This document shows positions 36,745 through 48,286 of a stretch of 64,000 nucleotides of DNA, one piece after another. Positions within the stretch are counted from its first letter, which is position 1; every line of letters starts with the position of its first letter. Made by a program: the position numbers and the translations under genes. A model generated the notes under the pieces. That model ran no database searches and was not told the origin of the DNA. It saw only the letters and a list, made by a program, of their open reading frames with translations. Origin of the DNA: Argentina anserina (Eukaryota; Streptophyta; Magnoliopsida; Rosales; Rosaceae); the NCBI RefSeq assembly GCF_933775445.1, contig NC_065873.1:29636001-29700000 (forward strand). Direction: 5' to 3'.

Positions 36745-37262
36745 GGTGGACATAAAACCCGAGGACCGAAACAAAATTGGTCGAGCAGATCCGATCCGGC
36801 CGGTTTGGTTCAGTTTTTGTTGCTATTTTTAACCATTTTAGCGGTTCGGTCCGGTTCTTGTTTTGACTCGTCCGGTCCTCGGTCCCACTAATTTTGAGGT
36901 GAAAAAAACGAAAAAATCCGAACAAATACGTGTTCATATCTAATTGGATTATACTTCAGTTGTACAAGCTTATTTTAAGATTGAGTGTAAGAGATTATAG
37001 TGAAAAAATAATCCCTAAAAGGCTAAAACTCTTATTCCCAGCCGGTTCTTGCCAGTATGGTCCCAATTTTTTCCAGTCCGATCCCGGTTCTTCCCGGTCC
37101 AATCTCTAACCGTTCCTTAATTATTTAAGAAAAAACCCAACTCTAATTGGTCCAAACCAGTCTTCAGATTTTAAGACAAACATCGGATTGAAATACAACT
37201 TCTCAATTCGGTCATGGTCCCGTAAAAAAGTAGGCCGGTTTAGGACCGTGCTCGGCCTTAAT
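36745..37262. mobile_element. hAT-like MITE, degenerate
   Basis: Ends taagggtggacat (left) and the inverse of taaggccgagcac (right), with subterminal CCGGT/GGACCG repeats in both orientations (ccggttcggtccggttcttg at about 36841). Flanks share attttcat / atttcatg, an imperfect 8-bp duplication. This CCGGTTCGGTCC-rich type is common in dicots. Boundaries are approximate. Confidence 0.55.
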
Positions 37263-37268
37263 TTCATG

Positions 37269-37813
37269 GAAGGGATTAGGGGTGGGCATAAAAAACGGAA
37301 ATCTTGATCCCGTCCCGAAATTCATAGAGACGGAACGGGACGGAGGTCTAAAAACGTTCGTCCCGTCCCGCTTCATAATAGTGGGATGTGACGTGGGACG
37401 AATAATTTATATCCCGTTTCGTCCCGTCCCACCTTTAATGAAAACTTAAAAATTCTTATATATTTATATCAAAATGAAACTAATTTATGTTCTTAATAAC
37501 TCCAAAATTATATCAACTCAAATAATAATGGTAGATTATAATATTTTGAACATACTATGTATTTTTTTTGTTAAAATTTCATTATCAAATGTTACTTTGT
37601 TATGAAAAAAAATAAAAATATAGGTTTTTATTTAACTTCATAGGAAGGTGGGATTTGTCCCGTCCCGTCCCAACCGGGATTAATCCAGAGTGGGATGCAT
37701 TCTTAAAAACCTTCGTCCTGTCCCGATCCCGTCTCGATTCAAAAGAGTGGGACGGGACGTGAGATGAGTCTCGTCCCGTCCCATCCCGTCTCGTGCCCAC
37801 CCCTACGAGGGAT
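37269..37813. mobile_element. hAT-like MITE, 529 bp
   Basis: Element 37277-37805. The left end taggggtgggcat and the right end gtgcccacccct plus a are a near-perfect inverted repeat of about 12 bp. Subterminal regions are packed with GTCCCG/CGGGAC repeats in both orientations. Flanking 8-mers gaagggat and cgagggat share six positions, consistent with an aged hAT target duplication. No transposase. Confidence 0.75.
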
Positions 37814-37949
37814 GGTCGGATAGACTACTAAATACTCTTGCAAGGAGTTGAGTTTTAGCGGGGTAAAATCCAACCAAATGCATCAAATTTAAAAGGGAAG
37901 GGAAGGACTTTGGCGCAGGCCATTAGTTAGTTTGGAAGATTGGGCCCCG

Positions 37950-38005
37950 TTCTAGTTTTTGTCTTTGGTTTTGAGATTTTAGTTTAGGGCTGTGGGTTTG
38001 TTGAG
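37950..38005 (+). repeat. 56-bp segment duplicated in the metallopeptidase leader intron (63092-63146)
   Basis: From ttctagttttt to gggtttgttgag this matches 63092-63146 at every base except one T in a T-run. The flanks on both sides are unrelated. Confidence 0.85.
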
Positions 38006-41000
38006 CTCGTTTACAATTATAATACAAAGGGCCTGGCTCTCGAATGCTATGAAAGTAAGAATCAGTAGTCCGTTGGGCCCAATTGAAACCTTGACGAGTG
38101 TTCTGGCCTAATTCCTAAGATAAGCTTTTGCCTTTGTTTTGGTATAGACAGCCAGTCGTCTACGGGATATTTATCAGGGATACATCAAATAGAAGAAGAA
38201 ATTTCTCAGTGTCATGAGAGATCCACATAGCAATGCTTGCTGTCTTCCCTTCTAATCATGTTTGTACTTTGTACACTTGAGATCGAAGAAAGAGTGTATA
38301 CTATAGTAATATGATATAAATTAAGGTAGATAAATTCAATACAGAGACAAATTAATATATATGAGATCAGCTCAAATGGGTCTAATAAAGTCTGTCTACT
38401 AGTTTATCAGATAAAGCTTAGTTGATTTATTAGTAAGTAGAGTTCTATAATTTATTGGAGTGAAAAGATATTTCTCTTAACAAACTTTTGGCATTAATTT
38501 AAAGCTATTGCCTCCCTACTTATAGAATCTTAATTAGAATGGCAAACGAAGGGAATGTGATGTGGTCAAAGATTCAATATAGATCCCACAATGCGGGACG
38601 TCTTTGTGTTCAATCAAGTTGGCACTAGTCGCTTGAGGCCAGAACTCTTCGTCCCCTATCACAACTTTTGCCATGTTAAATGGCTTAAATCATTTGTGTT
38701 TTAATAAGTAACTTCTTTGGCCGATCCAACAATCTATTAGTTTTGGTCAACACTGCTTTATCTCGATCCATTAACAATGTGTATTTTAGTTCGTTTGTGC
38801 TCCATTAACAATCACTTACAATGACTATATATCAATATAAGCTGCGGTGGTCTCAATCCGTTCTTAATTTTCTTGCCAAAGAAGGCATGCACGAATTATA
38901 CTCCAACAAAATTACAGCACCACTTAATTTCTCAGTAATCTGCTTTGTAATGTTTTGGACGTACTTCTGGCTTTATTTTAGGTCTAGCTAGTTAATTGGT
39001 AGCTTTTCATATGCTTTTGCATTGCATGTTTTAATATCGTACAGGGATCGATGACATAATCTAGCTCCAAACATGAGCGTATTTTGCTTGTATAATATTT
39101 CCTTTTGATAAGGAGAGCGAGGAATTTAGTTTTTACGTGCTTAAATTCTCTTCCCCAACGTGCATGTATATACTCTCAGTATTTATTCGTGTCAAGTAAT
39201 CAATAATGCAAAATCAGACTTCCAGAAAAGGAGGAACTGATAGCTAGATTGCTTTTAACTTCCATGCGTGAATTAATGGAGCGAATTTTCTCTCGACATT
39301 GAGGCTTGAGCGCGTGCGTGCATCCGTAATAGATTTGAGTACTAGTACCTTTGCGGCTTTGCCTGTGAGGCAACCGGCATGCATAATGCAAGTAACACTA
39401 ATGGATAAAATTCATCACATTCTTGGTTAAAGCAGCTAGCACATAGTAGACGCATGCAGAATCAGTTATATTCACACTTTGCAGCAAGTTCGTTCGTATA
39501 ATCCCTACTGATACGAATCTAAGCCATGACGTAAGTTTACACTTGCCTGAAAGAAAGATTCAGCACCCTAAGTAATTGGGGCTGCCTCCAATTTTGCGTC
39601 CGAAGAGATTCATCTCGGCCGCCTCGGCGTGATTGATATATAAGAACCACAACTGAAAAGCGTATCTGATCATCTACGTGCTGCAAAGCATCTAGCTAGA
39701 TACACACACACACACACACACAGATAGAGTACAGCATATATAACAAATGGAAGTTAATTAAGGAATAGAATCATAGATTGAGCCCGGACTAGCTTAAGAG
39801 AAATTGAAGGATAGTACGTGGAAGAGTGTGGAATTGTTTCCAGAATATTCACAAATTTTACTATTATTAGATGAATATGTTCGGTATTGAATGGACATAT
39901 ATTTATAATCCATACATATGGATGCATGCAAAATAAATCCCAATTCTCTGCAATATCATATATTGGTTAAGCTGATCGATGCTACTTGATTGATAATTAA
40001 CTAAAAAAAGCATATGATCCAATAATTGATATTCACCCCATGCTATATATGCAACTTGATCACAAATCATGATACATTTGTGTATCTTAATTTGTGGTCA
40101 AGCTGTACCAAAACCTTTATAACAAATTAAGATACACAATGCATACCAAAAAGATAAAAAGGAACGGGTGGTGGAGCAAGTCTCAATCAACCAACCCACC
40201 CCCACCGATCGAAAGAATGAAATATGGCTAAGCTAGCTAACAAGGAGAGCGCAGTACGTACATTGGTTCAATTTCAACGCAACAATGGCATACATGGCAT
40301 CCTAATCAGAGGAATTTACGCGTCCATAGATATCGAAACCTTAGAAGATGATTCTTGGGACTACATGTAATGACATAAAATCGAATGCTAGCCATAAATT
40401 AATTACAAATCATCCAATTCCTGTAGCCACAAAAATTAGTGCCATCAAATCATAATATCATATTCCCTGCATTGAGAGCATATATATATACTTGCTCAAC
40501 TTGACTCCATCAGAATCATGTATATTGCAGTTTTTCTTCGTTGCTATACTGCAGGAGATTCATTCCAGAACAGGATATAGTATGCAGTGCCTTGTTGTTT
40601 TACACTAAAAAAGTCATTCTGTAGTAGAACATACAAATTTTGCGTGAGATTTTCATAAAAAGATACGTGTTAAACTTCTTCAAACGATTTCCTTCACTAA
40701 TATAAAACAGAGGATAATACACCCTAACACAAACACGTATGCATGTACGTATGGCGATACCTCTCTTCAATTCTTGATGAAGATCTTTGACCAATGGTAA
40801 GGTATATATTTTGGTTTCTCAGTCTTGAGTTTAATAGATGGTATGATTACTGTTAAACTTATGATTTGGGCGAAACTATTTTACCCTCACAATCATTAAA
40901 ACACATTAACTAATGAAAAGACTGAATATTTCGAACTAGCTAGCTGCTAGCTGATTTATATATCAGCGAACGTACGTAATTAGAGAGAGTACGTTTCATG

Positions 41001-41565
41001 CAGGTCCGTCGTTCTGCACTATGTAAAACCTTCACTGAGTATGCCTAACTACTTTTGTTGGATGGGTTAAAAAAATCGATAATCTAATGGAGTGACACAT
41101 ATGTTTTTGGATTATATCTGTAGAATTTTTGTTGCTTCGGCAGAAATAATTAAAAACCCAAATGATTGTCACGAAAAGAATTGCATCATCCCACTAATCA
41201 GCCTACAATCGCAGTGATTAGCAAGCTACTACATTGGCTTTTAAGCATAATAAATTGACTCATATTAGTAAAAGTAGTAGTTGCTTGCTTAATTAAGCAG
41301 AGCACTACTCATGAACACAAATATCTTGGGAGTCTTATGCAAAATAAAAACCATAATGAGTTCGGTTATATGCCTTAGCGCGCTATATCGATCATCTCCC
41401 TCGCCTTTGAAGAGTTCCGAAATTTTAGTTAGTTTGGGAGCATGGTGGATGGCATTTTTGATGAATTTGTATTTATTACAGGAGAAAAACCTTTAATTAA
41501 AGGATTTGAACCTTTCTCCACCCGGCTAATTAACCAGGTACAAAACGAAACCAAACTTCATATAG
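38006..41565. other. 3.5-kb gene-free AT-rich DNA
   Basis: No coding exon recognisable. An (AC)11 microsatellite lies at 39701-39722. Many short A/T-rich palindromes with GCATGC and CTAGCTAG motifs. I looked for the well-known plant miRNA sequences by eye and saw none. Confidence 0.5.
39701..39722. repeat. (AC)n microsatellite
   Basis: Eleven AC units, intergenic. Confidence 0.9.
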
Positions 41566-42384
41566 ATCATAATTAGGGGTGACAATGGTATATAAAACCA
41601 TCCCAACCAATTCGTATACCAACCTTATCAAATATGTTAGTATACTAAATACTTAGCGTATGATGTATGGTACAGTATACCGTACCAACATTAAAAATAT
41701 GGTAGTTAGGTGGTATAGATTTTCCATATACCATGGTATATCGTACCTACCAACTTATATTATATTAAATTATTTAATTAAATATATATATATATATATA
41801 TCTCTTTAAATTTCAACCGTATATTTATTGAAAAATAAATCCAAACTGTATGAATCTACTAACCTTAATCTAATGACTAATATCTCTGAGTTTCTTTCTC
41901 AAGTACACTCTTTTTCTCGTCTTCAATTTCTTTATTTAATTATGAATGAATCGATTCAATCGAATTCCCAAGTACAAATGCTTAGACCTATCAGTAGCAC
42001 CATCATTGCTTACAACATGTCAACATATATCGCATTTAAACCTATTATTTATTTTTTCAATTGCTTTGACAATTCATAAGTACTTTAACAGTTTGACTAT
42101 TTGGAATTTGGCTTTCTATTTATGACTTTGTATTTGGTAATTTGGTTGAAGTTATATAAGACTTTAGAATTCTATTGCTATTTCACTTATTTGGATTTGA
42201 CCTTTAAATTTTTGGGCCTTAAATATGTTGGTACAAGCCCATTACCAACCGTACCACTTAATTGGTATACCAACGTTATTGGTTGGTATAAAATGTGGAT
42301 TTTTCATACCAAATATATATTGATTGGTATATGATATTGAAAAATTAAGAATGGTGTACCAACCAATCCAGACCTAATCATAAT
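41566..42384. mobile_element. hAT-type non-autonomous element, 803 bp, perfect 8-bp TSD
   Basis: Element 41574-42376 between perfect direct repeats atcataat (41566-41573, 42377-42384). Ends are taggggtgacaatgg at the left and, inverted, taggtctggattggttgg at the right, so the inverted repeat itself is short (tagg). Subterminal regions repeat ggtata/tatacc many times in both orientations, as hAT subterminal transposase-binding sites do. The interior is AT-rich with no hAT dimerisation domain. Confidence 0.8.
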
Positions 42385-43328
42385 TACCAGATGTCATAGG
42401 GAGGAAGGCGCGCAGCTGGTTGATTGATTAAAAATTGGATTTAACAGTCAGTAATTAGAGGAAGATCGAGTTTTTCAATGGAAACCTAGGTAGCTAATCC
42501 CGTCGTCCAAACGTACGTGGACTTCACTCAGTTCACTGGCCAGAAAAGGTAAGTGATGAGCACTCTCAGTGGACACAGTCGGAAAATTTCTACAAACCTT
42601 TTCACCGAAATAGCATCAGCATGCGTGCTCCACTAGGTTGGTTCCCCTCGATCTGATCGTGCATGCTTTTTACGTTGCTTAATTAATTACGTTAAAATGT
42701 TCACCATTTTTCGAATAATCCACGCTATCTAGCCTCTAGGAATACATAACTATAATTAACCATGAGTTTATGGAACCGTGGTCCGTCTTAGAATTTAAAG
42801 AGTATAATTAGCCGGTAAAGGAATGAGATTCAATTCATGGGAATTGCTAGCTTAATTAGCTAGCTAGATTCAATGTCCACTTGAAATTGTCGTGCAGAAT
42901 CAATGATACACCAAAGAATCCCAAACAAATTGGGGATAGGAATCTCCACAGGTTGAGATTCGTAGCTGTGCATGTTCTGTTACTGCTTCATGAATCATAT
43001 TGATTCGATGTTGTGGATGGAAAATTCTCTTTCACTTTCTTGTGCAACTCGGAATATGATCAGCTATATACAGCACCATCTACCCACTTGCTTATTCAAG
43101 AACACCAAAAATGTACATGGTGCAGAGTTCGTAATCCACCATAAGAAATTGGCCGGCAATCTCACATCCCACGTCATCTGAAAATGCATGCAGATATGAA
43201 TTGTTGTAGGGTTCCGTAATTAGAACTCTAAATAGGCATTCCCCCGTGATGATGTTAATCTGATACGTACGTACGTAATTAGAAAATATAAGTAGAGGTA
43301 GTTAGAAACTTTGATTTAGATACTTCTT
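42385..43328. other. Gene-free intergenic DNA
   Basis: No coding exon or clear repeat borders. Confidence 0.5.
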
Positions 43329-43819
43329 GATTGTAATGAGGGGCAGAACTAGCACAAGCCTTGGTAGGGCTCAAGCCCAACCGACTATCTTGAAAAATAT
43401 TTGTTAACATGTGTATGTGATACATAATTGAAGGTTTCGTCAACTTGATTTAGTGTAATCACTAACGTCTAACCCACATGAGTTCGATTCCCACACTCTC
43501 ACATTCTTTCATCTTTTATTTTAGTTATTTATTTATCAATGCTTTCTAGTTTCTACCCTCAATTATCAATGATAATTTTGTCTTGCGTTTGTTTTAGTAA
43601 CCTTATTCAATACTATAAAATAAAAATAATTTTATTGTTTAATAAGTAGTTTGAAAAAAATATTTTTCTAGTTAGCTACATATTATACATAGTTTAGAAT
43701 GATTCTTAATTTATATATATAATATATTTGTTATTCAGTATCGACATTGCGATAAATATCTTAAGTAAAATTTTCAAACTCACTCATCCATTAAATCTTG
43801 AATCTGCCACTGATTGTGC
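43329..43819. mobile_element. Possible hAT-like element
   Basis: Left end tgaggggcagaacta and right end, inverted, agtggcagattcaag give a short imperfect inverted repeat. Flanking 8-mers gattgtaa (43329-43336) and gattgtgc (43812-43819) agree at six positions. AT-rich interior, no coding. Borders uncertain. Confidence 0.45.
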
Positions 43820-45370
43820 CGTGTGCTCAGAGTCTAAGACATAAATATCTCACTGCAATTTATTATCTAGCACGTACGTTTGCTACCCAACTAATTTTGT
43901 TTTTGCTTTGCCGACGATAGCCTCCGTGCCTATGCTAGGACTGATCGATGAGAGGTACGTGATAGAAAACATTACCTCAAAGTTGTTAATTTAACGTTGG
44001 AGGTTTTATGGTCGGTTTCTTAATTAGCTAGGATGCATGGCCAAGTTGCCATGATGAACGTGAGATCAAATCAATCTGTTAACAAATCCGAATTTCGGTT
44101 GACATATAAGATGGTCCAAAATGTTGGAATCAACGTGGCGATCGATAAGTGACTCTAAATTTTCTGATCATACGTATTCATGCGGTTACAAACAAATATT
44201 CAGATTTCGTTCGAAATTTAGGTGATAAATATATCGAGCGAAATCATCCGATGCAAACTTCATTTCATTAATATTAACACACAATCATCGTTTATTTCTC
44301 AAATGATCATGTACGTACGTGTCAAACAGGAGTACAAAATTACTCAGTTAATTACAAAATATAAACGAAAAATATAAAGGCTCTAAATCCCTAAGTTTGA
44401 AATATTATCACCACCGTAGTAGTATGTACTTCTACAACTCCGGCTGCATGTCGTTTTCTGGGGCATGAAGATTAAGATAGCTAACAGCTCGGAGTAGAAA
44501 TCTCGAACCACAACGGAAAATGGCAAACATGCACAGTGATGTGAGGACTGAGAACTAAGCAGGATCGAGGACAAAGGCCACAAGGCTAACATGCATGCAG
44601 CACAAAAAGCTAAGCTTAATTTCCAGTGACATCTGACCTGCCTTTCATCACCTCCTTCTTCGATCTCACGTACTCTAACTGGCCGGGTGCTATGTCGTTA
44701 ATGCATGCCGATATGCCTATGTATATGAATATTAGCCGCTTTTAATTTAGATTTTTAACATTTACCTAATTTACAGTTAATTCTCTGCAACGTAACAAGC
44801 ACGGTTAATTTTCTGTTTTGGTGAAATATGTCAGAAACAACCTGAGTTAATTTTTAATATCTATTGCATGGCTAAATAAACTATAGACGACATGATATAA
44901 ATTGATACTCGGCAAAAATATCAATTTTTATGGACATAAACGAAGATGTAGGTGAATGTCTTTATTAGCTAGCCCTTCTAACTTGCTGCTTCTAATTCAT
45001 GAGGAAGTTGGCGCAAATAGAGAAACATACAGCATGCATATGCCCCTATTCTCAAAATAGAGAATGAGATCGATATTCAATCAGTCTCACTAGATCAAAA
45101 CAGATCAGATTCTAAATTCCTAATATTGTCGATCTAATTATTTCCCATGAAAGAAAGTAACATATTTCTTAATTCGTAAACTTCATTTATATTAAAATAG
45201 AATGAGATATTTCAATTTCCACTCATAGGTAACAGTTGGTGATTTTGTATTCAAATTCCACAACTTGCTGTAATAGTGCAATGACTCAAAAGATTCCTTT
45301 AAAAAATTATCCAAAGTTATTGCCAAGATTCTACCAAAAACTTAAGCTCAAGTTCGCTTACGTTGGACCC
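43820..45370. other. Gene-free intergenic DNA upstream of the calcium uniporter gene
   Basis: AT-rich, with recurring TAGCTAG, CGTACG and GCATGC palindromes; no exon. Confidence 0.5.
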
Positions 45371-45446
45371 CTATAAATACTGAACAACTCACCCTCCATA
45401 AACACTCACATCGAAACCCTCAGTTATCGGAGCTCCTATCTCTCTG

Positions 45447-45488
<42 letters not shown>
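45371..45488 (+). promoter_or_regulatory. Core promoter and leader of the calcium uniporter gene
   Basis: CTATAAATAC at 45371-45380 is a TATA box about 115 bases upstream of the ATG. The leader ends in a (TC)n microsatellite at 45452-45486, directly before the start codon. Confidence 0.75.
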
Positions 45489-45490
<2 letters not shown>

Positions 45491-47211
45491 GGCGCTCAGA
45501 AAAGCGCTGGTCAAGCGCTCATTTGACGCCGTGAGAGTTACGTCGCTGGCGCAAACCATCCCGTCCTCCGTCGACGTTCTACAGAACCAGACCATCGTTC
45601 CACCAAATGCAGCGCAGGCGAATTTCCACAGGGAGTATCTGACCTCATCGGAGTCCGTTGACAAAGGCTTTCTCCGGCGATTCTTCCACCACTCTGCCAC
45701 CCGGATCCCGGAGTTTCTCTCTCTCCCTGTTGGAGAGAAGCTCCGTGAAAGGATCAGAGGCGTGAACGTGAACAAAACCAATGATCGCCTGCGGCTTGCC
45801 GGACTCCGCCCTCCAGCCTATCCAACCGCCAATGACGAGTCACTTTACGGGATATCTGTCAATGATGTGAGAAAGATAATGAGGCTGTCTCAGGTGGAGA
45901 AGCTGAAGGCGAAGCTGAGAGAGATTCCAGAGAGCTCTGTTTCGTATTTGGAGTTCCGCCGGATCTGCGTGGAGAGTTGCGAGAGCGAAGAGCAAGCAGC
46001 CGAGTTTGCGAAACTTCTAGACGAGTCCGGCAACGTCATCATTCTCGGAAATATTGTCTTTCTCCGGCCCGAGCAGGTTGATAACATTTTCTCTCCTAAT
46101 TCTTGGTTTGTAATTATATTTACAGATTTGCCCTGGTTATTGTGGCACTCCCAACTGGGATTTGCTATTTTTCTTACAGCTTAATCTGTTCTGTCCCCCA
46201 AGATCTACATACTTTTGTGGTTTTCTGATTCTTTAAGTTAAGGTTGTCTGAGTTTCTTACCAAAAACAAACTATTTTGTATATTGATCTCTAGAGCGTAA
46301 AGGTGTCACACGCTTCCATGAGCTCCATGGCTAGAATGAGTTGTGCATGAATTAGGTAATAGGACCTTTATTTGGTAAAACAGGGCTTTAAAACCGGGTT
46401 AATCTACTATACATCAATGTATGTTATACATTTCACATCTAACAGTTGACAACGAATATTATTTTTCTGATTTCACTCACAAAACAATATCGACCGTCAG
46501 ATATGTGAGATGTATACTAAATTTTTCCCTCAAAACCTGCCTATCATTTTGTTTTGATTTTGAGAGAGCTCACGTAACTGATTCATGTATTTCTTATCAA
46601 AATTATTATTTTTAATGTGTTAAAAATGAAAAATGTTATGTTTTCGGCACGATTGGTGGTCGAACATAGTCAAGTTTATTTATAGTTTTGATGAGGTCTT
46701 GAAGAGATGAGGTCTAACCTATGTCCCCCTTATTTTACAGGTTGCAAAATCAATGGAGAGCATAATCTCTCAAACCATGAGCTTGCCAAACGATCCAAGG
46801 CGGAGAGAACTGGAACGGCTAGAGAAGCAGAAGATGATAATAGACAAAAAGGCCAGGGGTTTGGTGCAAGGTGAGCTCTACGGTGGGCTGGGTTTTGTAT
46901 TACTGCAGACACTAGGGGCCATGCGGCTCACCTTCTGGGAGCTAAGTTGGGATGTGATGGAGCCAATTTGCTTCTTTGTGACTTCCATCCACTTTGCTCT
47001 AGGTTACGGCTTTTTCCTCAGGACCTCCACAGAACCCACATTTCAAGGTTTTTTCCAACGCCGTTTTAAGACTAAGCAAAAACGGCTCATGGAGGTTTAT
47101 AACTTTGATGTTCACAAGTACAATCAGCTCCGGAAAGTGTTTTATCCGAACGCCGATCAACCGGCGCCGTTCGATCATGTAGAAACAAGCCTTGTTAGTT
47201 CTGTACATTGA
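45489..47211 (+). CDS. Mitochondrial calcium uniporter protein (MCU family), 2 exons
   Basis: Exons 45489-46076 and 46741-47211; 352 residues. MCU forms the Ca2+ channel of the inner mitochondrial membrane. The N-terminus [16 protein letters not shown] is basic and free of acids, as a mitochondrial presequence is. The matrix domain has [15 protein letters not shown] and [24 protein letters not shown]. After the intron come a coiled coil ([21 protein letters not shown]), TM1 at about 243-262, the pore signature [10 protein letters not shown] at 266-275 with the conserved Asp 267 and Glu 270, and TM2 at about 272-290, then [17 protein letters not shown]. The single intron after RPEQ is usual in plants and here carries a MITE copy. 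Length is normal. Confidence 0.94.
46397..46520. mobile_element. Small hairpin MITE, copy 2 (right-truncated), in the MCU intron
   Basis: Matches the element at 4838-4970 from ctatacatcaatgtatgtta through caatatcgaccg to gagatgtata. It then diverges, lacking the final taacatacattgata of the right arm. Lies inside the calcium uniporter intron on the same orientation. Confidence 0.75.
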
Positions 47212-48286
47212 TGATTAGGGATGTGTTATGTCTTATAGTAGGCTTTAGCTGAGTAGTTAATGAACTTGAGCACATAGAAGTAGGTACAAATTAGAAGCTT
47301 ATGTCTCAGTATTGGTCGTTTATCAATAAACCAATCTCGATCGTATGCCCATGCTACTAGTACGAATTGAACATGTGACATCGAAACTGACCTATTTCTA
47401 ATGGGAAATTGAAATCTATTTGACTGTTCAGTAGAGAAATTGCATTTGTACAGCAGACGCTTGTTATTAGTCGAAACTTGAGTAATATTTGCTCATAATG
47501 CTACTCAACTCCAAAAGTTCTATGAGGTTGATTTGTTGTAAGTCGAACACAATTTAAACCGATTCGTTGTAATCTAACACCTTCTTCTTTGAGGCTTGGA
47601 CTGTTACCTCCGGTCTATTAAAATTCATCAGTGTAGTTATAATATGTCGAAGTACTAGTATACCAATCGGACTGTCATATAAGAATTGGCATAGAGACTA
47701 TGACGGTATATAGGACTTCAGTTCATACTTGGATAGTAGTAACAACAGCAGTAGTAAGAGTAGCAGTAGCAGTAGTAGAGAGGAAATGGATTACAGAGAG
47801 CTTGTAATTTAATTTCACCAAAAAAGTAGTAGAGAGGAAATGAATAGCAGAAAAGGCCGGGCTCCCTAATATTTTCTTCACAAGTTATGGTAGAAAACAA
47901 TAAAAATTTCAACCAAAAAAAACAGCACATTAAAGTATCAAACTATCAAACTACTGAACAAGTATTATCCGTCTATTCAGGCCATGAAAGTTAAGAATTC
48001 CAAACAATCCCACCGAAAGTTCTTCGAGACTTCTTTCCCTTCTAGGCCCACATTTTTAACTGGAGAGATCGATATATGATTATCAAATCAATGCAATAAC
48101 AACCATGTTACATACTTGTAAGTTTGATTCAGATCGAATCAAAAACAAGATCCAACTTGGATAAAATCGTTATGCATTGGATAAAAGATACGAAGTCTTT
48201 CCATCCTCCACACATCTGAAATACAATGGGTTCAACTGAACATTACAAAGAGGCCATGACTAATTATACGGGAACAATATTTATTA
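47212..48286. other. Convergent intergenic region
   Basis: Holds the 3' UTR of the calcium uniporter gene and, in the right part, the 3' flank of the laccase pseudogene. A run of agtagcagtag units (47736-47780) is an imperfect trinucleotide repeat. Confidence 0.5.

Noticed and set aside
38006..45360. Search for microRNA precursors and CRISPR-like or operon-like structure
   Set aside because: None of the common plant miRNA sequences was seen by eye, and short palindromes here are AT-rich and unremarkable.
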